Shown: positions 34,089 to 39,465 of the stretch, piece by piece
Position numbering within the stretch: the first letter of the stretch is position 1
How the letters are laid out: each line of letters opens with the position of its first letter
From: a virus
Virus record (IMG/VR): IMGVR_UViG_3300027996_000003
Span: 1-41,896 of that record
Direction: 5' to 3' (one strand)
DNA: 41,896 nt
The notes under the pieces: generated by a model
What the model was told of the DNA's origin: nothing
Seen by the model: only the letters and a program-made list of their open reading frames with translations
Database searches by the model: none
Translations under genes and position numbers: made by a program

Positions 34089-34733
34089 TTAAGCTCCTCT
34101 TATGTCCTTGATCTTAGAGACGTAGGCCTGCTTTAATTCGCCAGAAACGCCCATTATTTTAGCGTCAGCCATATACCCATTGACAATCCCATTGAGATCA
34201 TCTTCTGTAGATGATTCCTGAACATCTCTAAGCATATTGTTTAGAAACGTAGCTTGCTCGCCGTTATCTCCAACAGTAGGCTCCCTTGAGTTTTCTGGCT
34301 TAACAACAGCATCAATTTCAACAGCACGTTCCTCCATAAGAGTGCCATTATTAAGATAATCAAGATCCCTCTCTTGACCTTGACATGGAATGAGTCCTTG
34401 TAGCGCGTACTTGGCTGCGTACGAACCAGTAGACCCCGAAATCTGCCCACTGGTCATGCCTTTTAGCACCTCGCTATGTTCGGCGGGAGCACGCTTAGTT
34501 ATCACTTCATCACCAAGACGAAGCTCAACCTCTGCCATCACGAACGCGCGACCGGCACACTCTTGTAAATACTTATCAATAGTAAGTGTTGCACCAGCTG
34601 CCTCAATCACAGGATTGATAACCTTAATAATATCATCTGCACTCCTGTAGTTATAGCCACCAAAAGTATTCACTTGACCTTTTGGTATATCCAGCTTCGA
34701 TAACACTTTTACGAGCCTGTCTATATCTCTCAT
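34089..34733 (-). CDS. erf: ERF-family single-strand annealing protein
   Basis: 214 residues. Matches the Erf superfamily: N terminus VKVLSKLDIPKGQVNTFGGY, NYRSADDIIKVINPVI, then the signature GSTGSYAAKYALQGLIPC. Promotes annealing and strand exchange for concatemer formation and recombination-dependent replication. ATG 34733 follows AAGGAG. A tail of about 80 residues after the core is acidic and may bind partners. Confidence 0.88.
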   Translation of the reverse strand: MRDIDRLVKVLSKLDIPKGQVNTFGGYNYRSADDIIKVINPVIEAAGATLTIDKYLQECAGRAFVMAEVELRLGDEVITKRAPAEHSEVLKGMTSGQISGSTGSYAAKYALQGLIPCQGQERDLDYLNNGTLMEERAVEIDAVVKPENSREPTVGDNGEQATFLNNMLRDVQESSTEDDLNGIVNGYMADAKIMGVSGELKQAYVSKIKDIRGA

Positions 34734-34754
34734 TTTGTCTCTCCTTCTCTGGTT

Positions 34755-35591
34755 TTAACCAGTCATTAGCTTGTCTCTTGTTAATCTTGAAAGCCATTCA
34801 ATGCCTTCATCTATGTCCATGTCCATTAAATCCTCTGTCTGAACAATGACATCATAGCCTTTCGGAGCATCTCTCTTGGTAAGCTCCACGCTGCGACCAT
34901 AGCCGGATCCATATTGCTCCCACAGCCACTCCTCCTCACGCTCCATGCAGGCAAACTTAATCCTCCTAAGCAAAGTAGTGTGACCGAGATAATAAGCCAA
35001 CCTGTCGCCAGGCATAGGCTCTGATGGCTCCTTGCAGCGCATGTAGTAAGTAATGTGATAATCTTCTCTTGTTCTTACGTGGAAGAATATCGTGATGCCA
35101 ACACTTATCCCACTCCTTTCGAGATAATCCGCATACGAGGCAATTATTATGCCCCTCTCCATAATGTCCTCACTATCTGATCCGCTATTAATACCACGAC
35201 AGACAAGAAGCTCGACAGTTCTTGCTTTTATCGGAGAACACGCTTCGCTGATCATGTTTTCTGGAACACCCTCAAGAAAGCGATCAATATCAACCGTATG
35301 ACCAGTGACATCATATGCATCGTGAGGCTTTGGAATCTTACTGAGATTAATAGTCTCAAGATTACCCTGTACGGCTTTCTCAAGTCTATCTGCGCCTTCA
35401 GGCCAGCCCTGCTCAGCTAACACTAAAGCTTCCTCCCATGTACCACCAGCCCAGCTAATCTCATCGGTAGAAGTACTTGATGGACTTCTAACCCAACTAG
35501 GCAAAGGACTCAAGGCTCTGTCCATAAGATCTGTTGGATTATCAAAGTAACGAATAAGCCGTTTCTTCTCCTTGTCCAACTCAACCCTCAT
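34755..35591 (-). CDS. DUF7192-like, probable vWA-type partner of the AAA+ ATPase
   Basis: 278 residues starting MRVELDKEKKRLI (ATG 35591; GAGGAGG just upstream; a longer frame to 35693 overlaps the neighbour and lacks a site). Contains ISWAGGTWEEALVLAEQGWP, the marker of a phage family otherwise noted next to CobS/MoxR ATPases, then DIMERGIIIASYADYLERSG, typical of vWA-like folds ('rG.ai..l.d.Le..G..v'). The classic MIDAS motif DxSxS is not evident, so this would be a divergent vWA-like protein. It probably serves as adaptor for the ATPase at 30424-31806. Family name is from memory of the pattern. Confidence 0.6.
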   Translation of the reverse strand: MRVELDKEKKRLIRYFDNPTDLMDRALSPLPSWVRSPSSTSTDEISWAGGTWEEALVLAEQGWPEGADRLEKAVQGNLETINLSKIPKPHDAYDVTGHTVDIDRFLEGVPENMISEACSPIKARTVELLVCRGINSGSDSEDIMERGIIIASYADYLERSGISVGITIFFHVRTREDYHITYYMRCKEPSEPMPGDRLAYYLGHTTLLRRIKFACMEREEEWLWEQYGSGYGRSVELTKRDAPKGYDVIVQTEDLMDMDIDEGIEWLSRLTRDKLMTG

Positions 35592-35892
35592 GGCTACCTC
35601 CTCGATAAATACGATGACCATCGTCGTTGTATACTTCGTCCACACGAAGCACTTTTCCGACTCCATGCCTTGCGACCATGATGTAACCATCAAGGCCTCT
35701 CAGCTCAATCTCGACACCCTTAATACCCTTATACTTATGGAACAACATGCTCCATATAATCAAGGCTTCAGCTAGGGTGGTAGGGTTCTGGTGCTCTTCG
35801 TTAGCTGGCCCTATGTAGTAAGGGCGCTCAGAGCGCTGTGAGTGTCTGTGGGGCTTCTCATATTCCCACACACTGATTTCTAATACAGACAT
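35581..35892 (-). CDS. Hypothetical protein
   Basis: 103 residues. ATG 35892 lies 7 bases after AGGAGG; the upstream ATG 35898 is too close to that site. Mixed alpha/beta composition (PTTLAEALIIWSMLFHKYKG; IKGVEIELRGLDGYIMVARH). Ends overlapping the next gene by 11 bp. No family. Confidence 0.62.
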   Translation of the reverse strand: MSVLEISVWEYEKPHRHSQRSERPYYIGPANEEHQNPTTLAEALIIWSMLFHKYKGIKGVEIELRGLDGYIMVARHGVGKVLRVDEVYNDDGHRIYRGGSHEG

Positions 35893-35924
35893 TTTCATGC
35901 CTCCTTTAGCTGCTAGTTATTTGG

Positions 35925-35977
35925 CTTACAGTACGCAGCTTACACTGTAAGACAATCACCGCAAAGCATTATTTGCG
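35925..35977. promoter_or_regulatory. Two adjacent hairpins in the early-operon spacer
   Basis: Stem 1: CTTACAGT (35925-35932) with ACTGTAAG (35944-35951), 8 bp, 11-base loop. Stem 2: CGCAAA (35960-35965) with TTTGCG (35972-35977), 6 bp, 6-base loop. They fall in the only long spacer (about 130 bp) between leftward genes. Candidate processing site, attenuator or small RNA. Confidence 0.5.
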
Positions 35978-36020
35978 ACGGCTTACCTTCGATTTCTTAA
36001 CAAAGTCTACTCGACTTTCC

Positions 36021-36320
36021 TCATTTCTCCACCTTTACTTTCTTTGCTACCACATCAGTAAGGTATGTATCACCTAAGTGCAGCATCATTGCCGCCAGGT
36101 AATGGGAGTGTCGCTGAATGCCAGCCTTATCAAACCTGTCGCCAATATAGTCAATTGTGTCACGACCTATCTCCATGTATAGATCTTCGCCAATCTCCTT
36201 ATTGGCTGTGAGAACCAATGCAGCAACAAGATCCTTAGTCTCGTCACTAAGGGTCATCTGTTCATAGCCGTCATCCTTAACGTCTGGAACAATACTAAGC
36301 TTTGGTTTTTTAGTCATCAT
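36021..36320 (-). CDS. Hypothetical protein
   Basis: 99 residues, helical with basic ends (MMTKKPKLSIVPDVKDDG ... VVAKKVKVEK). Contains a stretch SHYLAAMMLHLGDTYLTDVV. No Cys motif and no recognised family. Starts after AAGGTGGG overlapping the previous stop (TAAATGATG; ATG 36320 or 36317). Confidence 0.6.
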   Translation of the reverse strand: MMTKKPKLSIVPDVKDDGYEQMTLSDETKDLVAALVLTANKEIGEDLYMEIGRDTIDYIGDRFDKAGIQRHSHYLAAMMLHLGDTYLTDVVAKKVKVEK

Positions 36321-36497
36321 TTACCCACCTTCCGTAATTTGGGTCAGCATCTTATCACAGCTGACTTCAAGTTTTCTAATCCTGTACAAGAGCACTGAGA
36401 CTCTCTCCAGGCAGCGATCACAAACACCATTTGGCCCAAGCGCATTAATATGCTTAAGCACACCAATTAAACTCTTCGACTTGCAATGGTTACACAT
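36321..36497 (-). CDS. Small zinc-ribbon protein
   Basis: 58 residues. CNHCKSKS at residues 2-9 and CDRCLERV at about 26-33 form a two-CxxC zinc ribbon, followed by a coiled coil (LLYRIRKLEVSCDKMLTQIT). ATG 36497 overlaps the previous stop and gives the shortest sensible start; an open frame 12 bases earlier exists. Confidence 0.72.
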   Translation of the reverse strand: MCNHCKSKSLIGVLKHINALGPNGVCDRCLERVSVLLYRIRKLEVSCDKMLTQITEGG

Positions 36498-36756
36498 CAG
36501 AATCACCATCCTCTTGTCCGAAATGTATTTCTACCCAGCTTAAATCTTTACCGAACTCCAATAGGCTCGTGCTATGGTCGCTAAGCCCAGCTATAAGATC
36601 ATCAGCACCTGGAATGCCTGACTTAACCATGAGACTCTCAGCTTCAAGCAAAAGCTCAAGCGCCTCCATGACGCAATTCAGAGCTTTGCTGACATTATGG
36701 CTACCTGGGTCAACCTTAATTGTGAGATCACTCATCAAATACCTCATCTTCTTCAT
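36490..36756 (-). CDS. Hypothetical helical protein
   Basis: 88 residues. A helix-rich centre (KALNCVMEALELLLEAESLM) and an acidic C terminus (EIHFGQEDGDSDV). AAGGAGG lies 9 bases before ATG 36756. A second ATG at 36735 (MSDLTIKVD) is possible. Function unknown. Confidence 0.6.
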   Translation of the reverse strand: MKKMRYLMSDLTIKVDPGSHNVSKALNCVMEALELLLEAESLMVKSGIPGADDLIAGLSDHSTSLLEFGKDLSWVEIHFGQEDGDSDV

Positions 36757-36758
36757 CT

Positions 36759-36923
36759 TTACTCACCTCCTTCATCGGGTTCAGGACTAGGATCGTAATC
36801 GTCCTCCGGACAATATTGCTGCATCTGGTCTATCTCATACTCTTCGTTGTCTACACGTGCAGGAACATGTCCTAGCACTTGAGTTACGAGACTGTTCTCC
36901 AATAGTTCACTGAGTTCACACAT
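36759..36923 (-). CDS. Small acidic protein (54 aa)
   Basis: Peptide begins MCELSELLENSLVTQVLGHV and ends DYDPSPEPDEGGE; strongly acidic C terminus. ATG 36923 follows AAGGAGTAAGTC. This ribosome-site context recurs almost identically before two other leftward genes. Confidence 0.65.
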   Translation of the reverse strand: MCELSELLENSLVTQVLGHVPARVDNEEYEIDQMQQYCPEDDYDPSPEPDEGGE

Positions 36924-36933
36924 GACTTACTCC

Positions 36934-37101
36934 TTAGTTGATTGAGTTGACTAGAATACCGATTCCCCAACCTATCCATAGATTGATACCAATAATCCAC
37001 TTGATCCTCGACCTACGCTTGTCCTTCCTCGCTTCAGCGAGACTATGCTTTAGCACTGCATCCAGCTGTCTACTTGTGTGGTCTGTTGTGTTGTGCTTCA
37101 T
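36934..37101 (-). CDS. Small single-TM protein (55 aa)
   Basis: Basic N-terminal half (LAEARKDKRRSRIK), then a C-terminal transmembrane helix WIIGINLWIGWGIGILVN. ATG 37101 follows GGAGAG. C-tail anchored small inner-membrane protein; function unknown. Confidence 0.68.
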   Translation of the reverse strand: MKHNTTDHTSRQLDAVLKHSLAEARKDKRRSRIKWIIGINLWIGWGIGILVNSIN

Positions 37102-37111
37102 TACTCTCTCC

Positions 37112-37300
37112 TTATTTGATGATGAACGATATAGCTGTCATTATGATAGCTATAACTCCACCAAACACAAAGCCTATCACCAAGCCTATCACCAATGGCT
37201 CAACATTGCGTTGATACCAGCTCTCACGATTGGGCTGAAACATAGCTTTCGCTATCTTATTCAACTCCTCCTGCTCTCGCATCTTAGCTGTCTTACTCAT
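37112..37300 (-). CDS. Small tail-anchored membrane protein (62 aa)
   Basis: Begins MSKTAKMREQEELNKIAKAM (charged helix). The C-terminal transmembrane helix is PLVIGLVIGFVFGGVIAIIM plus TAISFIIK. ATG 37300 overlaps the preceding gene by 8 bp and has GAGGAAG-type context upstream; a longer frame to 37414 would overlap that gene almost fully. Unknown function. Confidence 0.7.
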   Translation of the reverse strand: MSKTAKMREQEELNKIAKAMFQPNRESWYQRNVEPLVIGLVIGFVFGGVIAIIMTAISFIIK

Positions 37301-37457
37301 TGTCTTCCTCTTTCTTCTCAAGTTTCTCCTGCGCCTTGGACAGAATGTCCTGACACTTCTTGCGCAACTCCACTTTCTCTCCGTCTGACTCCATGCTGAA
37401 CGATGGTTTACCACTGAACTTGACCTTTGGTAGTGTGATGTCGAATGTGAATCTCAT
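37293..37457 (-). CDS. Small protein (54 aa)
   Basis: Begins MRFTFDITLPKVKFSGKPSF and ends in a Lys/Glu-rich helix (LEKKEEDNE). ATG 37457 is preceded by AAGGAGTTAGTC. Amphipathic beta N terminus. Function unknown. Forms the start of the leftward block with neighbours downstream overlapping. Confidence 0.65.
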   Translation of the reverse strand: MRFTFDITLPKVKFSGKPSFSMESDGEKVELRKKCQDILSKAQEKLEKKEEDNE

Positions 37458-37459
37458 GA

Positions 37460-37558
37460 CTAACTCCTTCTAAGTTTGTTAACGACTCTGTCTGCCAACA
37501 TGGATACGTCTAATATCCACAACATAACTGCAACTGATTTGTCTTTTGATAGTCTCAT
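37460..37558 (-). CDS. Very small leader-type frame (32 aa)
   Basis: Starts ATG 37558 after AAGGAGTAAGTC; peptide begins MRLSKDKSVAVMLWILDVSM. Shares its initiation context with two other genes, which supports translation. May be a leader peptide. Confidence 0.42.
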   Translation of the reverse strand: MRLSKDKSVAVMLWILDVSMLADRVVNKLRRS

Positions 37559-37576
37559 GACTTACTCCTTGTATGG

Positions 37577-37654
37577 TTATTTTCCCGCAGGGTTCCTCAA
37601 AGACATGGTCTCAACAAAGTTTCCATCTCTCCAAAGACTAAAGAGAGCGCTCAT
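37577..37654 (-). CDS. Possible first leader peptide (25 aa)
   Basis: Starts ATG 37654 after a G-rich GGGGAGGG upstream; peptide MSALFSLWRDGNFVETMSLR, then NPAGK. Weak evidence: only the ribosome site and location at the head of the leftward transcript. Confidence 0.33.
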   Translation of the reverse strand: MSALFSLWRDGNFVETMSLRNPAGK

Positions 37655-37674
37655 AATTAAGCACCCTCCCCCTA

Positions 37675-37688
37675 CCCCCTCAAGGGGG
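37675..37688. promoter_or_regulatory. GC-rich hairpin near head of leftward transcript
   Basis: CCCCC (37675-37679), loop TCAA, GGGGG (37684-37688). On the minus strand it is followed by further G-runs (GGGGGAGGG), then the first start codon. Could impede ribosomes or polymerase, or form a G-rich structure. Confidence 0.45.
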
Positions 37689-37775
37689 GACTACCTTTAA
37701 CATTGAGGGAACCTATCAGCTCAAGGAAATTATTAACATAACACATTCTCTACTACCAGTACTGTCTAAGAGTAT

Positions 37776-37803
37776 ATCATACAATAAGTTACAAGATACT
37801 CAA
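37776..37803 (-). promoter_or_regulatory. Candidate leftward promoter
   Basis: Minus strand TTGAGT (37798-37803) and TATGAT (37776-37781) with a 16-base spacer: four of six and five of six matches to sigma70 boxes. A GTTAYAA repeat covers the -35. Transcription would start near 37769, about 115 bases before the first leader frame. A weaker unit of the same geometry lies 28 bp upstream (CTCAGT/TATACG, 37804-37831). Confidence 0.45.
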
Positions 37804-37982
37804 CGTATAGGAGTGGTTATAAGATACTGAGGTATAATAATATTTATTCCTATTATACATTGATTGGATGAAGTATAATATTGAGTGTATAAGAGGCTAT
37901 ATATGCTGGTAGGATTTTGTATGGTATAGTGGTTACAAAAATAATATATAAATCTTGTGTTTGCTTTTTAAGTGGTTATAAG
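37788..37982. repeat. Four GTTAYAA-cored direct repeats
   Basis: Copies at 37788 (GTTACAAGATACTCAACGTA), 37816 (GTTATAAGATACTGAGGTAT), 37932 (GTTACAAAAA) and 37975 (GTTATAAGGTAA). The last three share an upstream AGTG. All point the same way. Spaced 28, 116 and 43 bp. Typical of repressor/activator operators or iterons. Confidence 0.6.
37955..37982 (+). promoter_or_regulatory. Weak candidate rightward promoter
   Basis: TTGTGT (37955-37960), 16-base spacer, TATAAG (37977-37982). The -35 matches only three of six positions. The -10 overlaps the fourth GTTAYAA repeat, suggesting the same factor would affect both directions. Confidence 0.28.
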
Positions 37983-38087
37983 GTAAAAATTCTTTCTAAG
38001 TTTGCATCGGTAGTGTATTTTGGTTTGGGTTGGGCGGGAAAAAAGATAGTAACATTTTTAGTAGTTGAGTGATATTTAAGGAGACTT

Positions 38088-38143
38088 CCTTTCTTCGCTT
38101 CACTCAGAAAGGGTCAGGGCGCTTCGCAGACTCGCTACCTGAC
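38088..38143 (+). promoter_or_regulatory. Two abutting hairpins in the terS leader
   Basis: Hairpin 1: CCTTTCT (38088-38094) with AGAAAGG (38106-38112). Hairpin 2: GTCAGG (38113-38118) with CCTGAC (38138-38143), extended internally by GCG/CGC. A good ribosome site, AAGGAG (38078-38083), lies just 5' but has no start codon at proper distance. The terS GTG follows 17 bases after the second hairpin. A four-codon ATG frame (38147-38161) ends on the terS start as TAGTG. Confidence 0.5.
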
Positions 38144-38160
38144 GATATGGTTTTTAATTA

Positions 38161-38991
38161 GTGTCTAATAAAAGAAAACCAGGTCCTAAACTGAAGAAGG
38201 GACCGAAGTCAAAAGTAAAGCCTCTTGATAAGAGGTCGAAGGCCTACAAGAGGGGCCGGGTCATGGCGACCGATCCACGCGTTGGATTCAATCTTCTCGA
38301 TAACCGCGAATTCCTATTATTTCTAGAGCAATTTGGCTATAACATGTCCTGGGCAACAGATGCCTGTGGATTAGCGCATGGCTCTATGCTTCAGCGTGCA
38401 AAACGCCAGGGCTGCCAAGCAGAGATCAGAAGGTTGAGAGCCGACTGGGAAGAGAAGAACGGGTCGGTAGAGCAGGCCTTTAAGATGCAAGACGCACGAA
38501 TAGCGGCGAAGCTTGTTGTTACAGAAATTGAAGAACGTAGAAAGATAGATGCAGAAGAGCTAAAGATTAATAAAGCCAAGATAGGCCAGGAGGAGGTCTA
38601 CAGGGCGATATGCAATGCAGGTGGAATATTAGGAGACGCGGCTACTTTCCTTAGAGCCGCAGGACACGAACTCACAAAATCAGCACTGGTGCGAATGGTT
38701 GCGAATGATGAATATCTCCAAGAAGCCTGTGAGCTGGGCGAAAAGGAGCTTCATCTATACATCCGCGACGATATTCTCTCGGCATCCCGCGGGCAAATGA
38801 CTCCAAAAAAAGAACAAAGTAAATGGATGTTACAAATGTCAAAAGCCAGAATGGGATGGACGGAGAAGACTAAGGTTGAACATAGCGGCTCAGTTGGTTA
38901 CGATACAAAAGCACTGCCTACAGACCTGAAGGAGCCGGATCTTCCGCCTCTTTCTGTCGTTAATGGCGGTTTGAAAAAAGAAGAGGATTAA
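38161..38991 (+). CDS. terS: Terminase small subunit (TerS)
   Basis: 276 residues, GTG start (first available after a stop at 38155-38157). Alternative ATG lies at residue 35, preceded by a GAGGGG stretch. Basic N terminus (SNKRKPGPKLKKGPK), then helix-turn-helix-type regions: DNREFLLFLEQFGYNMSWAT, and GILGDAATFLRAAGHELTKS followed by ALVRMVANDEYLQEA. The C-terminal MSKARMGWTEKTKVEHSG is a common TerS ending ('..GW.e...vehsG'). Recognises the packaging site and activates TerL. First gene of the rightward block. Confidence 0.82.
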   Translation: MSNKRKPGPKLKKGPKSKVKPLDKRSKAYKRGRVMATDPRVGFNLLDNREFLLFLEQFGYNMSWATDACGLAHGSMLQRAKRQGCQAEIRRLRADWEEKNGSVEQAFKMQDARIAAKLVVTEIEERRKIDAEELKINKAKIGQEEVYRAICNAGGILGDAATFLRAAGHELTKSALVRMVANDEYLQEACELGEKELHLYIRDDILSASRGQMTPKKEQSKWMLQMSKARMGWTEKTKVEHSGSVGYDTKALPTDLKEPDLPPLSVVNGGLKKEED

Positions 38992-39025
38992 TCTTAGGGT
39001 AGCATCTTCTCAGTGTTACCCATCA

Positions 39026-39073
39026 GGAAGCTTGGTGTGGATACCTCCTTACCGCGAGCGCAGCCGAGCTTCC
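39026..39073 (+). promoter_or_regulatory. Stem-loop between terS and the secreted genes
   Basis: GGAAGCTTGG (39026-39035) pairs with CCGAGCTTCC (39064-39073) with one T-G wobble; loop about 28 bases. A smaller stem GGGTA/TACCC (38997-39021) precedes it. Followed by ACCCCTTTT. Could reduce read-through after terS or act as a processing site. Confidence 0.45.
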
Positions 39074-39096
39074 ACCCCTTTTGAAAGGATTCGACT

Positions 39097-39465
39097 GTGT
39101 TTAGAAAAATTTTGATTACAATGATGCTGCTTGTCGCAGCGGGCGTTTCGGCGCTTGAGTTTGGTGGATGGGGGGACGCTGTAGAGGTTCTTGTGGAAGA
39201 TGACAGCAATGTGTCTTATTTGTCTGATGACATGAGCAATATTACCAAGTACGGTGGCTGGACGATCTTCCTGCCTTCCGACGCAGCTGCGACGGTTACT
39301 TTTCATCGCGGCAGAGGTAGTACTGGCGTGAGTGGCTCGTATGAGACAGCTGGTATTACGCTGTCAGCAGGTGAGCAGTTTACATTTCCTGGTAAAATTA
39401 CAGATTTGAAGTTCGATGATCCTACAGCTAATGTTACTGTGGCGGTATTCCCTTGGGTAAAATAA
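39097..39465 (+). CDS. Small secreted protein, beta-rich
   Basis: 122 residues. GTG start after GAAAGGA with a typical spacing. Signal peptide FRKILITMMLLVAAGVSA, predicted cut before LEFGG. The mature part is beta-rich (GGWTIFLPSDAAATVTFHRG, LSAGEQFTFPG, ANVTVAVFPW), without cysteines or catalytic motifs, as in small adhesin/decoration modules. The following gene starts inside its end (overlap 13 bp), so the two are coupled and probably act together outside the cytoplasm. Confidence 0.68.
   Translation: MFRKILITMMLLVAAGVSALEFGGWGDAVEVLVEDDSNVSYLSDDMSNITKYGGWTIFLPSDAAATVTFHRGRGSTGVSGSYETAGITLSAGEQFTFPGKITDLKFDDPTANVTVAVFPWVK

Larger units (their letters stand above)
37655..38160. promoter_or_regulatory. 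Divergent 506-bp control region
   Basis: Longest gene-free stretch, AT-rich and open-frame-poor. It separates the leftward and rightward blocks. From left to right it holds a GC hairpin (37675-37688), the candidate leftward promoter and four GTTAYAA repeats (37788-37982), and a terS leader with two hairpins (38088-38143). An origin of replication could also lie here (AT-rich, direct repeats), but no DnaA-box cluster was recognised. Confidence 0.65.

Noticed and set aside
35593-35693. N-terminal extension of the DUF7192-like gene
   Set aside because: The extension lies within the preceding gene and lacks a ribosome site; ATG 35591 has GAGGAGG directly upstream.
37476-37700. Rightward 74-codon frame in the leader region of the early block
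   Set aside because: Lies antisense to small leftward frames that have strong ribosome sites, contains repeats of the control region and lacks its own ribosome site.
37655-38160. CRISPR-like array from the GTTAYAA repeats
   Set aside because: Repeats are short, unevenly spaced and only four; no unit-spacer pattern.
37700-38160. tRNA or rRNA genes in the control region
   Set aside because: No cloverleaf-compatible arms or T-loop GTTCGANNC-type sequence could be found there or elsewhere by eye.
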